A stretch of DNA of 64,000 nt from Gemmataceae bacterium (lineage in GTDB: Bacteria > Planctomycetota > Planctomycetia > Gemmatales > Gemmataceae). Of the stretch, positions 32,223 to 39,793 are shown one piece after another. How positions within the stretch are numbered: the stretch's first letter is position 1; every line of letters starts with the position of its first letter. The notes under the pieces were generated by a model that saw only the letters and a list, made by a program, of their open reading frames with translations, made no database searches and had not been told where the DNA came from. The stretch covers positions 1 through 64,000 of the forward strand of contig JAIEMG010000063.1 in the NCBI GenBank assembly GCA_019752375.1, read 5' to 3'. The position numbers were made by a program, and so were the translations under genes.

Positions 32223-33275
32223 TCACCGAAACGCCGCCATCACCATTTTCGCAAACAGCTCCTGCGTCTTGAGCACCTTCCAGTGCTCCAGGCCGCCGAA
32301 GTTGGCGACGATGGCCAGTTCCGTCACCGGCACCTGTTCGCGCAGCCGACGAATTTGGCAAATCACCTGCTCTGGCGTGCCGATGAAGCCGATCTCCTTC
32401 GCCAGGACGTCTTCATACGTCAGCTTCGTCAGCGATTCCAGCGCTCCGCTGGCATAGAATGCATAGCCCTTGGCGTTCAGTTCTTCCTTCGGCGGCAGGC
32501 CCTTGGTCGGGCTGGCGTTGAATGCAAGGAAGTTCAACAGCGCCGGCTTCACTTCCTTCTCGATCTGCCTGGGATCATCGCCGAGATACACGGGCCGGAT
32601 GTAGACGATGTTCGGCTTCTGTCCTGCTTTCTTGGCTGCGGCCAGGTAGGCGTCGATGCTTGGCTGCATCGCGGCCAACGGCAACAGGGGCGGCAAGAAC
32701 ATCCCCCAGCCGCGGGTGCCCGCCATTTCATACGTCGACAGACTGGTACCGCCGGCGAACAACGGCGGATAGGGCTTCTGCAACGGCTTTGGAACGACGC
32801 TCAGGTCCTTGAACCGATAATACTTGCCCTCGTAGCTGAAGCGGTCCTCGGTCCAGGCGCGCAGGACGATCTCTAGCGCCTCGTCAAATCGGCCCCGGCT
32901 CTCCGCCAGTTCCACGCCGCTGCGTTCGAAGAGCCACGCGTGGCCGCGGCCGAGCCCGGCTTCCAGTCGGCCGTTGCAGATGATGTCGGCAGCAGCGATT
33001 TCGCCCGCCAGGCGCATCGGGTTGGCGAGCGGAAGCGTGTGCAGGGCGACGCGGAAGCGAATGCGCTGCGTGCGTTGGGCGACGGCGCAGATCATTGCCA
33101 GGGGGTTCGCCGACGTCGAGAACTCCTGAAAGAAGTGATGCTCGATGATGGAGTAGACGTCGAAGCCGACCGAATCGGCGTGCTCCATCTGCCGCATGAT
33201 CTCGTGATACAGCTCGGCGTGCGGTTTGTCGCGCGGCGTCTGCAGCTCGCCGTAGAGCCCGAATTTCAGGGTCAT
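32223..33275 (-). CDS. LLM-class flavin-dependent oxidoreductase
   Basis: 350 residues from ATG 33275; the frame is open further upstream through a hairpin repeat, which argues against the longer start. A luciferase-like monooxygenase barrel: MTLKFGLYGELQTP at the N-terminus, SIIEHHFFQEFSTSANPLAMICAVAQRT (about 42-70), NGRLEAGLGRGHAWLFERSGVELAESRGRFDEALEIV, and a PPLFAGGTS segment. It uses reduced flavin, and oxygen or F420/FMN, on an unknown substrate. The 3' end nearly touches the repeat array, eight bases away. Confidence 0.82.
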   Translation of the reverse strand: MTLKFGLYGELQTPRDKPHAELYHEIMRQMEHADSVGFDVYSIIEHHFFQEFSTSANPLAMICAVAQRTQRIRFRVALHTLPLANPMRLAGEIAAADIICNGRLEAGLGRGHAWLFERSGVELAESRGRFDEALEIVLRAWTEDRFSYEGKYYRFKDLSVVPKPLQKPYPPLFAGGTSLSTYEMAGTRGWGMFLPPLLPLAAMQPSIDAYLAAAKKAGQKPNIVYIRPVYLGDDPRQIEKEVKPALLNFLAFNASPTKGLPPKEELNAKGYAFYASGALESLTKLTYEDVLAKEIGFIGTPEQVICQIRRLREQVPVTELAIVANFGGLEHWKVLKTQELFAKMVMAAFR

Positions 33276-33320
33276 GGTGACGTCTCGACAGCACCGGGAG
33301 GCATAAAGGCGGAATGGAAC

Positions 33321-33395
33321 GCGGAGCTGCGCTACGCGGATCAGACCAATCGATCCGCGTGAATCCGCCACGAAGTCCGCGTGGCGCAGCTCCGC
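33321..33395. repeat. Nested hairpin upstream of the LLM gene
   Basis: The outer arms GCGGAGCTGCGCTACGCG (33321-33338) and CGCGTGGCGCAGCTCCGC (33378-33395) have one mismatch. The inner arms CGCGGATC and GATCCGCG (33335-33342, 33352-33359) pair perfectly. This is the same palindrome-in-palindrome design as elsewhere. Confidence 0.7.
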
Positions 33396-33434
33396 AGGCT
33401 ATTCTACTTCCACACCTCGGCGGTGCAACGGCGC

Positions 33435-34682
33435 TCACGATCCTTTGAACTGCTTGTCGAACCACGTGAAGGCGTCGTCCTGCATCGGCTTTGTGAACTT
33501 GTGTGGCTCGTCGTAGAAGCGGCCATCGAACCGGTCCTTGACGCCGGCCTTCTTGTAGATGGCCGCGATCTTGTCGAGCGATTCCTTCATGCCGCTCAGC
33601 GGGAACAGGCCGTCCTTCGAGCACTGCTGCACCATCAACGGCTTCGGCGCCATCATCGATGCCACGTCGGGCAAATCGAGGTAGCGGTGCAGCCCGGGAA
33701 CGAAGTGGACGAACGAATGCGTGTCGAGGTGCGACTTGATCATCGGCTTCATGGTAGACATGAAGCCAACCACGCAGGCGGCGCTGATGCGCTCATCCAG
33801 GCCGGCGAGGAACGACGTGCGCCAGCCGCCCATCGAGATGCCGAGGCAGCCGATCCGCTTCGGGTCCACTTCCGGCCGCGTCACCAGGTAGTCCACCGTG
33901 CGAATGTCGTCCCAGAAGACAATGCCCGGCCACGTCAGCCCGGCGTAGCAGAGGCCCTTGACGATCGTGTCTTCCTTGCCGCGGCATTTCTGGTTCAGGG
34001 CCTTCACGTCGTCGAGACTGTACCTGGCGCGGTCGTAGCCGTGCTTCAGGTCCACGTCCATGAGGATGCGGCGTTCGCCGAACATGAACGCATCGATGCT
34101 GATGACGACGTAACCGCGCCGCACCAGCGCGGTGGCGGTCGGCCGGCCGTCGTAGTTGCGCTCGTGATAGCCAAGCATCGCCTCGTGGTTCGCCTTGCCC
34201 AGGTCGATGACTTTTTCCTTGCCGAACAGGAACATGCCGCCGTGCGAATGCAGGTCGACGATGGCCGGCGCCGGCGTCTTGACCTTCTTCGGAATCAGGA
34301 CGTAGGCTGGAATGCGGAATAACGGCGACGTGTTGAAGAGCACCTTCTCCCGGACGTAATCGCCTTCGTCCACCGTTTCGACGACTTCGGGCTTCGGGTC
34401 CACCTTGTCCGGGTGGTAGAGAAGGACGTCGAAGAGCTTCTCGCGCGCGGTCTTCTTGAACTCGTCCAGCTTCTGGAACCGGTCGCCGAGAAAGGAGAGC
34501 AAGTAGCGATTGGCATCGGCCAACTTCTCGACGTCGGGAAACAGGCTGCCGAGATTGGCACCGGTCGGTTTGAGCTCGCGCGGCCGATCGGCCTCGGCGC
34601 CTGCTTCCCCGGTGATGCCGAGCAGGCCAAGGGCCGCCAGTGTTTCGAGGAAATCGCGGCGCGAAGCAAATTCGGAAGGCAT
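33435..34682 (-). CDS. Exported alpha/beta hydrolase (acetylxylan-esterase-like)
   Basis: 415 residues. The N-terminus SRRDFLETLAALGLLGITGEAGAEA is a twin-arginine-like signal (one Arg pair). The hydrolase core has LHSHGGMFLFGKEK (oxyanion region, about 137-150), the nucleophile elbow GCLGISMGGWRTSFLAG (Ser about 258) and a late FYDEPHKFTKPMQDDAF with the catalytic His (about 396). It resembles planctomycete dienelactone-hydrolase/acetylxylan-esterase proteins acting outside the cytoplasm on sugar or ester substrates. The substrate is unknown. Confidence 0.78.
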   Translation of the reverse strand: MPSEFASRRDFLETLAALGLLGITGEAGAEADRPRELKPTGANLGSLFPDVEKLADANRYLLSFLGDRFQKLDEFKKTAREKLFDVLLYHPDKVDPKPEVVETVDEGDYVREKVLFNTSPLFRIPAYVLIPKKVKTPAPAIVDLHSHGGMFLFGKEKVIDLGKANHEAMLGYHERNYDGRPTATALVRRGYVVISIDAFMFGERRILMDVDLKHGYDRARYSLDDVKALNQKCRGKEDTIVKGLCYAGLTWPGIVFWDDIRTVDYLVTRPEVDPKRIGCLGISMGGWRTSFLAGLDERISAACVVGFMSTMKPMIKSHLDTHSFVHFVPGLHRYLDLPDVASMMAPKPLMVQQCSKDGLFPLSGMKESLDKIAAIYKKAGVKDRFDGRFYDEPHKFTKPMQDDAFTWFDKQFKGS

Positions 34683-34709
34683 GGCAAGCTCCGGAGGGAA
34701 ACCGGGCGG

Positions 34710-34937
34710 TCAACGAACGCGACCAACCCGGCGGCGAATCTCGTCCGCACCCAGCGCCAGCAGGCCCAGGTACTTGATGACCAAGGTGATACCGACCGTG
34801 ACGTACAGAACCAGCAGTCCGCGCAGCACCCAGACGGCATTGAATGGGCATGGGCAAGTTCCGCCATGGACAACGATCGGCCCGGTTTCGGCATGCATTG
34901 GACAAGATAAGAGGAAACGAGCACCAGTGCCAGTCAT
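34710..34937 (-). CDS. Possible small single-pass membrane protein
   Basis: 75 residues from ATG 34937, downstream of the family-A element. A hydrophobic helix at about 40-63 (AVWVLRGLLVLYVTVGITLVIKYLGLLAL) is followed by a basic tail GADEIRRRVGRVR. Four Cys/His near the N-terminus (SCPMHAE...GGTCPCP) could bind a metal. It has no strong ribosome binding site and no family I know, so it may be spurious. Confidence 0.4.
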   Translation of the reverse strand: MTGTGARFLLSCPMHAETGPIVVHGGTCPCPFNAVWVLRGLLVLYVTVGITLVIKYLGLLALGADEIRRRVGRVR

Positions 34938-34960
34938 GAGCTCAGGACGCCTGTAATCCC

Positions 34961-35091
34961 GAATGTCATTCAGTTGGCGAGCGGCAGCATGCAATTGCCC
35001 AGTGGCACGGACATTTCTGTCCGTGCGGTCAGGAAACTGCACGGACAGAAATGTCCGTGCCACAGACAACTCGCTTCAGTTGATGGCATAC
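34961..35091. mobile_element. Family-A MITE-like element (GCACGGACATTTCTGTCCGTGC core)
   Basis: 131 bp. The ends GAATGTCATTCAGTTGGCGA (34961-34980) and TCGCTTCAGTTGATGGCATA (35071-35090) are diverged inverted repeats. The core is two copies of the GCACGGACA-TTTC-TGTCCGTGC hairpin in opposite orientation. It is a reverse-orientation copy of the element at 39526-39656. No clear target duplication is visible, as expected of an older insertion. Confidence 0.75.
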
Positions 35092-35111
35092 AGTTGCGTC
35101 CCCCTTTGCTC

Positions 35112-36389
35112 TTATTCATCACCGCCCAGCGCCGCCAGCGATGCTCGGCCGTGCGCTGTCGTGGGCAACAACCGAGAAAGCAGTCCGGCGGCCAGAGTGA
35201 AAGCGACGCAAGCCCAGAGGCAGCCCATCAGCTTGAAATACTCGTACAGCACTCCCGACAGCACGGTGCCGGCCAAGCGGCCGCAAGCGTTGGCCATGTA
35301 GTAGAAGCCGACGTTCATCGCCACCTTATCACTGTCGGTGTACGCCAGGATCAAGTACGAGTGCACCGCCGAGTTCAGCGCGAAGACCATGCCGAAGGCG
35401 ATCAGTCCAATGACGACAACCAACGTCGGTTCCATGTCCGCCTGGAGTGCCAGGGCAATGCCGGCCGGGAACACGGCCAGCAGGAACGCCAGCCAGGTCG
35501 CCGTCACGCCGTCGGGTGTTCCACCCCGCGCTTCGTAACGGCGGCGCAGGATGCCCGGAGCGCACGCCTGGACGACACCATAGCCGATGATCCAGACGGC
35601 CAGGAAGCCGCCGACCTGCCAGAACGTCCAGCCCAGCATCGTGTACAGGAAAACCGGCAAGCCAACGACGAACCAGACGTCCCGCGAGGCAAACAGGAAG
35701 ACCCGCGCGGCCGCGAGGATGTTGACCGCCCGGTTGTTCGAGAACATGTGACTGAACTTCGCCTTCTTGTTCGACGTGCCCAGGCCGCCTTTCATCAGGA
35801 TCGCAGTCGCGATCAGGGCCGTCAGCACTACTGCCGCGAGGACGAATAGCGAGTGCTGGAATCCGACCAGATAGAGGAGCAGACCGCCGACAAAGAAGCC
35901 GACGCCCTTGAGCGCGTTCTTCGAGCCCGTCAGGATGGATACCCACTTGAAAAGCGTGGACTGCGCGTCCTCGGCCACCACGAACTTGATGGCACTCTTG
36001 GAGCTCATCTTCGTCAGGTCCTTGGCGATGCCCGACAGCGCCTGCGCGACCATGACGTAGGGGACCGTCAGCCAGGCCGGATCGGCCAGCGCCAGCATGC
36101 TCAGCGCGATGACCTGCATTCCGAGACCTGAAAAGAGCGTCGTCTTCAGGCCCAGCCGGGCAGCGAGCCAACCGCCAACCAGGTTGGTGACGATGCCGAA
36201 TACTTCGTAGAAGAGGAAGAGCATGGCCACCTGGATGGCCGAGTAGCCCCGCTGATTGAAGTAAAGCAGCACGAGCATGCGAACGGCGCCGTCGGTGAGC
36301 GTGTCCGCCCAGTACGCCGCCGTGACCAGGATATAGTTGCGAATGTTGCTGGTCGGCTTTGCCGCGGTGATCGACCCGACAGTCGCCAT
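35112..36389 (-). CDS. arsJ: ArsJ-type MFS transporter (1-arseno-3-phosphoglycerate exporter)
   Basis: 425 residues from ATG 36389, with AGAGGA seven bases upstream. Twelve membrane helices of the major facilitator type. The N-terminal blocks NYILVTAAYWADTLTDGAVRMLVLLYF, AMLFLFYEVFGIVTNLVGGWLAARLG and ALSGIAKDLTKMSSKSAIK are diagnostic of ArsJ. In known systems GAPDH makes 1-arseno-3-phosphoglycerate from arsenate and ArsJ pumps it out. Here a GAPDH gene and an ArsR-type repressor lie upstream on the same strand. A family-B element separates arsJ from gapdh, which may affect operon continuity. Confidence 0.85.
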   Translation of the reverse strand: MATVGSITAAKPTSNIRNYILVTAAYWADTLTDGAVRMLVLLYFNQRGYSAIQVAMLFLFYEVFGIVTNLVGGWLAARLGLKTTLFSGLGMQVIALSMLALADPAWLTVPYVMVAQALSGIAKDLTKMSSKSAIKFVVAEDAQSTLFKWVSILTGSKNALKGVGFFVGGLLLYLVGFQHSLFVLAAVVLTALIATAILMKGGLGTSNKKAKFSHMFSNNRAVNILAAARVFLFASRDVWFVVGLPVFLYTMLGWTFWQVGGFLAVWIIGYGVVQACAPGILRRRYEARGGTPDGVTATWLAFLLAVFPAGIALALQADMEPTLVVVIGLIAFGMVFALNSAVHSYLILAYTDSDKVAMNVGFYYMANACGRLAGTVLSGVLYEYFKLMGCLWACVAFTLAAGLLSRLLPTTAHGRASLAALGGDE

Positions 36390-36445
36390 GCGTCGGTCCT
36401 CTGTCCGGGGAGAAGTCGGCGTTCGCGATCGCACGCGTGCCTCAG

Positions 36446-36553
36446 AACTCATCCAAGAATAAATTCGTAGGACGGATTTCCAATCCGTCCTACAAACACG
36501 GACGGATTGGAAATCCGTCCTACGAAACCTACGAACTTATTCTTGGTTGAGTT
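36446..36553. mobile_element. Family-B MITE-like element between gapdh and arsJ
   Basis: 108 bp with terminal inverted repeats AACTCATCCAAGAATAAATT (36446-36465) and ACTTATTCTTGGTTGAGTT (36535-36553). The core is two GGACGGATTTCCAATCCGTCC hairpins in opposite orientation. Direct CTCAG copies at 36441-36445 and 36554-36558 look like a five-base target duplication, and the right copy includes the gapdh stop codon. Confidence 0.75.
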
Positions 36554-36554
36554 C

Positions 36555-37574
36555 TCAGTTCCGGGGCGGCAACGTCCGTGCGACCTTCTGAGCCAGTTCC
36601 ACCATGCGATTGACGTAGCCCCACTCATTGTCGTACCAGGCCAGGATTTTCACCTGCGTCCTGTCCACCAGCATCGTCGACGGCGCGTCCACGATCGCGG
36701 ACCGCGGATCGTCCTTGAAATCCACGGAGACGAGCGGACGCTCCTCGTAGCCGAGGATGCCTTGCAAGGGCCCGTCCGCCGCGGCCTTGAGCAGACCGTT
36801 GACCTCCTTGACGGTCGTCTCGCGCTGGACCTCGAAGACGCAGTCGGTGAGCGAGGCATTCAGCAGCGGAACGCGAACCGCGATGCCGTTGAGCCGGCCG
36901 TTCAGATCCGGGTAGATCAGGCCGATGGCCGTGGCCGAGCCCGTGGACGTGGGGATCAGGGACATTGAAGTAGCGCGGGCTCGCCGCAGGTCCTTGTGCG
37001 GCGCGTCCACGATCGTCTGGGTGTTGGTCATGTCGTGGATGGTGGTGATGACACCGTGGCGGATGCCGATGCCCTCGTGGATCACCTTGACGATCGGCGC
37101 CAGGCAGTTCGTGGTGCAGGACGCCGCGGTGATCACGTGATGCGTCTCGGCTCGGTATTCGTGGTCGTTGACGCCGACGACAAGGTTGAGAGCCCCTTCC
37201 TTGACGGGCGCTGCCACGATGACCTTGCGCACGCCCTGCTGGAAGTAACCGGCCAGCGTCTCGGTCGTCCGAAACTTGCCGGAACACTCCAGGACCAGGT
37301 CAACTCCGAACTCCCGCCATGGAACGTCGCTGGGGTTCGGCCGGGCGCTAAAAGTCAGCTTCTTGTCCTGGACGCGCAAGCTGCCATCCTCGGCCGTCGC
37401 CGCTTTTCCCCAGCGACCGTGAACCGAGTCGAACATGAGCAGGTGCGCCGCCACCTCTGGCCCGCCCTTGACCTCGTTGATGTGGGCGAACTCCAGATCG
37501 GGCCAGTCCCAGGCGGCTCGCAACGCGAGCCGGCCCATTCTGCCAAAGCCGTTGATGCCGACTCGAACGCTCAT
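36555..37574 (-). CDS. ArsJ-associated glyceraldehyde-3-phosphate dehydrogenase
   Basis: 339 residues with GGAGGAG just upstream of the ATG. Full GAPDH: NAD loop [19 protein letters not shown] (about 3-21), the active-site block [20 protein letters not shown] with catalytic Cys (about 150), and C-terminal [15 protein letters not shown]. In the arsenate pathway it uses arsenate in place of phosphate on glyceraldehyde 3-phosphate. Position between arsR and arsJ, rather than beside other glycolytic genes, marks it as the arsenical-detoxification paralogue. It ends directly at a family-B element. Confidence 0.86.
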   Translation of the reverse strand: MSVRVGINGFGRMGRLALRAAWDWPDLEFAHINEVKGGPEVAAHLLMFDSVHGRWGKAATAEDGSLRVQDKKLTFSARPNPSDVPWREFGVDLVLECSGKFRTTETLAGYFQQGVRKVIVAAPVKEGALNLVVGVNDHEYRAETHHVITAASCTTNCLAPIVKVIHEGIGIRHGVITTIHDMTNTQTIVDAPHKDLRRARATSMSLIPTSTGSATAIGLIYPDLNGRLNGIAVRVPLLNASLTDCVFEVQRETTVKEVNGLLKAAADGPLQGILGYEERPLVSVDFKDDPRSAIVDAPSTMLVDRTQVKILAWYDNEWGYVNRMVELAQKVARTLPPRN

Positions 37575-37687
37575 GATGCTCCTCCATCAAGTGAAGCGAC
37601 GGACACGTGCCGGAGTCGAAGTCCGCGTGGCTGTCTCCAGGGGTGGCGTCACGAATCCGGACAGCAGCCGCCGGAGTCCTTCAGCTT

Positions 37688-38017
37688 TCAAGCCCTGGCC
37701 TGGTCCGCGCGGATCTCCGGCACGTCGGCAATGCAGCTGCCGAGGCACTCGACCAGTTTTGCGTGGAACGGAGTATGAGCCGGGGCGAGTGAATAGTAGT
37801 TCCACTGGCCTGCCCTCCGAACGACGACGAGCCCCGCCTTCCGCAGATAGGCCAGGTGCCGTGAAGCCCTGGGCTGCGGCAGGCGGAGGATGGTGTGGAT
37901 GTCGCCCACGCACAGTTCACCGCTCTGCAGGAGATGAAGGATGCGAAGCCGCGTCCGGTCCGCAAAAGCCCTGAAGAAGCGATCGACCTGTTTGATCGTC
38001 GGCGAAGCTCTGGGCAT
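37688..38017 (-). CDS. arsR: ArsR/SmtB-family repressor
   Basis: 109 residues from ATG 38017; nine further codons are open to a TTG. A winged helix: FADRTRLRILHLLQSGELCVGDIHTIL, then LPQPRASRHLAYLRKAGLVVVRRAGQWNYYSL. The classic metal site ELCVCDL is reduced to ELCVGDI (one Cys), with another Cys late (LGSCIAD), so metal or arsenite sensing may use a different Cys pair. Likely it represses the downstream gapdh-arsJ genes. Confidence 0.8.
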   Translation of the reverse strand: MPRASPTIKQVDRFFRAFADRTRLRILHLLQSGELCVGDIHTILRLPQPRASRHLAYLRKAGLVVVRRAGQWNYYSLAPAHTPFHAKLVECLGSCIADVPEIRADQARA

Positions 38018-38050
38018 ATATGCGGATCCGGGAATATACGTCAACGGTAA
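38018..38050 (-). promoter_or_regulatory. AT-rich promoter/operator region of arsR
   Basis: On the minus strand TTGACG (38044-38039) is followed by TATATT and an imperfect palindrome around CGGATCCG with TATA-type flanks. It could hold an ArsR operator; exact promoter hexamers are uncertain because a TATATG 18 bases on overlaps the start codon. Confidence 0.3.
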
Positions 38051-38204
38051 TATAATCGGGCGACCGCGCTTGGCTAGCCACCGGCTGCTGGTCTACGCGA
38101 AATCTTCACGCGATGTCGCGATGACCGAGATGGTTTTCAGGGGTTGTTCATCCGAGAAAGCGCCACGCGAGAGCAGGCGAGTCGGACCGCGACCGCGCGC
38201 GAAA

Positions 38205-38462
38205 TCAGCGCGGCTTCGGCTTCTCCCAGTTGGGGTCGTATTCGCGGGAGAAGATCTTCTGAATGCGCTCGGCGCGGCCGCCGCTCTGGTCGTGGAGGAC
38301 TTCCAGCGCTTGCCGGAGCTTCTGCAGGCGCGGATCGGCGTCGACGCTGCCCGCGCCGCGGCCGATGCGGTCCAGGACGGCGGCCAGCTCCAGGATACGG
38401 CCGCGTGCTTCGAGGAAGTACGAATCCAGCGCCTGCGGCGCGGGCAACGGCGTCAGTGTCAC
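38205..38462 (-). CDS. Small conserved-looking protein coupled to larE
   Basis: 85 residues. The ATG overlaps the larE stop codon as ATGA, good evidence for a real gene. The sequence is helical and charged (ALDSYFLEARGRILELAAVLDRIGRG, RLQKLRQALEVLHDQSGGRAERIQKIFSREYDPNWEKPKPR) with no signal peptide or membrane segment. I do not recognise the family; position suggests a partner of LarE or a housekeeping small protein. Confidence 0.6.
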   Translation of the reverse strand: MTLTPLPAPQALDSYFLEARGRILELAAVLDRIGRGAGSVDADPRLQKLRQALEVLHDQSGGRAERIQKIFSREYDPNWEKPKPR

Positions 38463-39346
38463 GGAACGGCTCCCTGGGATGGGACAGTGGCAAAGGCGAG
38501 CTTGCTTTCCAGGCTCACCAGCGCGTTCAAACTTCCGGAACGAAATCCCTGCAAATCCAGCGTCACGTACTGGAACCCCAGTTCGTTGAACCGGCGGACC
38601 AGCGCGTCGCGCACGGAGGGCTCGGCCAGGCGCGCCACCTCGGACAGCGGCACTTCAATGCGGGCCAGCTCGCCTTCGTGCAGCCGGACGCGGCACTCGC
38701 GCAGGTTCAGCGACTTCAAGAATGCTTCGCCCGCTTCCACGCGGGCGGTGCGTTCGCGCGTCACTTCGACGCCGGGCGCCAGGCGGCTGGACAGGCAGGG
38801 CGAGGCCGGCTTGTCCCACGTCGGCAGGCCCCAGGCACGGGCCAAGGCCCGTACGTCCGCCTTGGTAAAGCCCGCTTCCTGAAGTGGATGACGCACGCGA
38901 TGCTCCGCCGCGGCCTTGAGGCCCGGCCGATAGTCGCCCTGGTCATCGAGGTTGGCGCCGCTGCAGACGACGGCAACGCCCAGGCCGTCCAGACGGGTGT
39001 CGATCTGCGTGTACAGCTCGCTCTTGCAGAAGTAGCAGCGCGTGCCGTCGTTGCGGACATAGTCCGGGTTGGCAAATTCCTCCGTGGCGACGACGACGTG
39101 CCGGATGCCGATCTGCTGCGCCAGCCGCCGCGCGTCGGCCAGTTCGGTCCGCGCCACGCTGGCACTATCGGCGGTGACAGCGACGGCACGGTCTCCCAGC
39201 GCCAGATGCGCCGCCTGCGCCACGACGGTGCTGTCGATGCCGCCGCTGAACGCCACCGCAGCGCTGCCGAGAGCGCGCAAGACCTCCAGGAGACGGTCGC
39301 GCTTGGCGATCAACTCGGGCATCAGGTTGTTGCTGGCTTCAATCAT
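38459..39346 (-). CDS. larE: ATP-dependent sacrificial sulfur transferase LarE
   Basis: 295 residues from ATG 39346 (GAGAGGA upstream). The PP-loop VAFSGGIDSTVVAQAAHLAL (about 31-50) binds ATP. The conserved TRCYFCKSELY and the KPASPCLSSRLAPG block carrying the sacrificial Cys are both present. LarE adenylates and sulfurates the pyridinium precursor of the nickel-pincer cofactor used by lactate racemase and relatives. LarA, LarB and LarC are not in this window, so they would be elsewhere or the cofactor serves another enzyme. Confidence 0.85.
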   Translation of the reverse strand: MIEASNNLMPELIAKRDRLLEVLRALGSAAVAFSGGIDSTVVAQAAHLALGDRAVAVTADSASVARTELADARRLAQQIGIRHVVVATEEFANPDYVRNDGTRCYFCKSELYTQIDTRLDGLGVAVVCSGANLDDQGDYRPGLKAAAEHRVRHPLQEAGFTKADVRALARAWGLPTWDKPASPCLSSRLAPGVEVTRERTARVEAGEAFLKSLNLRECRVRLHEGELARIEVPLSEVARLAEPSVRDALVRRFNELGFQYVTLDLQGFRSGSLNALVSLESKLAFATVPSQGAVP

Positions 39347-39365
39347 GGTGGCATCCTCTCTCGCC

Positions 39366-39394
39366 AGTATAGGCGAGAGGTATGGCGTCCTCAA
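39366..39394 (-). promoter_or_regulatory. Promoter of larE with -10 in a hairpin loop
   Basis: On the minus strand TTGAGG (39394-39389), 17 bases, TATACT (39371-39366). The -10 sits in the loop of the palindrome CTCTCGCC-AGTATA-GGCGAGAG (39358-39379), a likely operator shape. The predicted leader is only about 12-15 bases. Confidence 0.5.
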
Positions 39395-39434
39395 GCCGCC
39401 CCTTGATGTCCCCCTCGGGCAGAGCAGTAAGGAA

Positions 39435-39509
39435 ATCGGGCTCGGACTGAGGTACGGGCACGAAAGAGTAGGAGTTCCCCGTTTTCGAGCCCGAGCCCCA
39501 GCCCGATTG
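39435..39509. repeat. AATCGGGCTCGG inverted repeat
   Basis: The left arm AATCGGGCTCGGACTGAGG (39434-39452) faces CGAGCCCGAGCCCCAGCCCG (39486-39505), with a few mismatches. It lies between larE and a family-A element. Nothing in the 447-base gap 39347-39793 codes for protein. Confidence 0.55.
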
Positions 39510-39525
39510 ATTTTGGGACAAGACG

Positions 39526-39656
39526 GAATGCCATTCACTTAAGCGAGATCTCCGTGGCACGGACATTTCTGTCCGTGCAATTTTCCGACCGCACGGACAG
39601 AAATGTCCGTGCCACGGAGAATTTCATGCTGCTGCTCGCCAAAGTTAATGGCATTC
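39526..39656. mobile_element. Family-A MITE-like element with 11-bp target duplication
   Basis: 131 bp. The ends GAATGCCATTCACTTAAGCG (39526-39545) and CGCCAAAGTTAATGGCATTC (39637-39656) are inverted repeats. The core contains two GCACGGACATTTCTGTCCGTGC-type hairpins. Flanks GGGACAAGACG (39515-39525) and GGGACGAGTCG (39657-39667) match at nine of eleven bases, consistent with an ageing target duplication. Confidence 0.8.
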
Positions 39657-39728
39657 GGGACGAGTCGCTCTCTTGTCCCGTCCCATCCCGATTTGCCCTG
39701 ATTACCGCCAAGAACGCAACAGGCTCCG

Positions 39729-39758
39729 TTGACCGCAAAGCGTTGCCGCGGACATAAT
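39729..39758 (+). promoter_or_regulatory. Sigma-70 promoter of the GT39 gene
   Basis: TTGACC (39729-39734), 18 bases, CATAAT (39753-39758). The GT39 gene follows with GGAGG just before its ATG. The family-A element ends 72 bases upstream. Confidence 0.5.
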
Positions 39759-39793
39759 CGGCCGCCCCCACTCGCGGGACACGGAGGTCCGCC

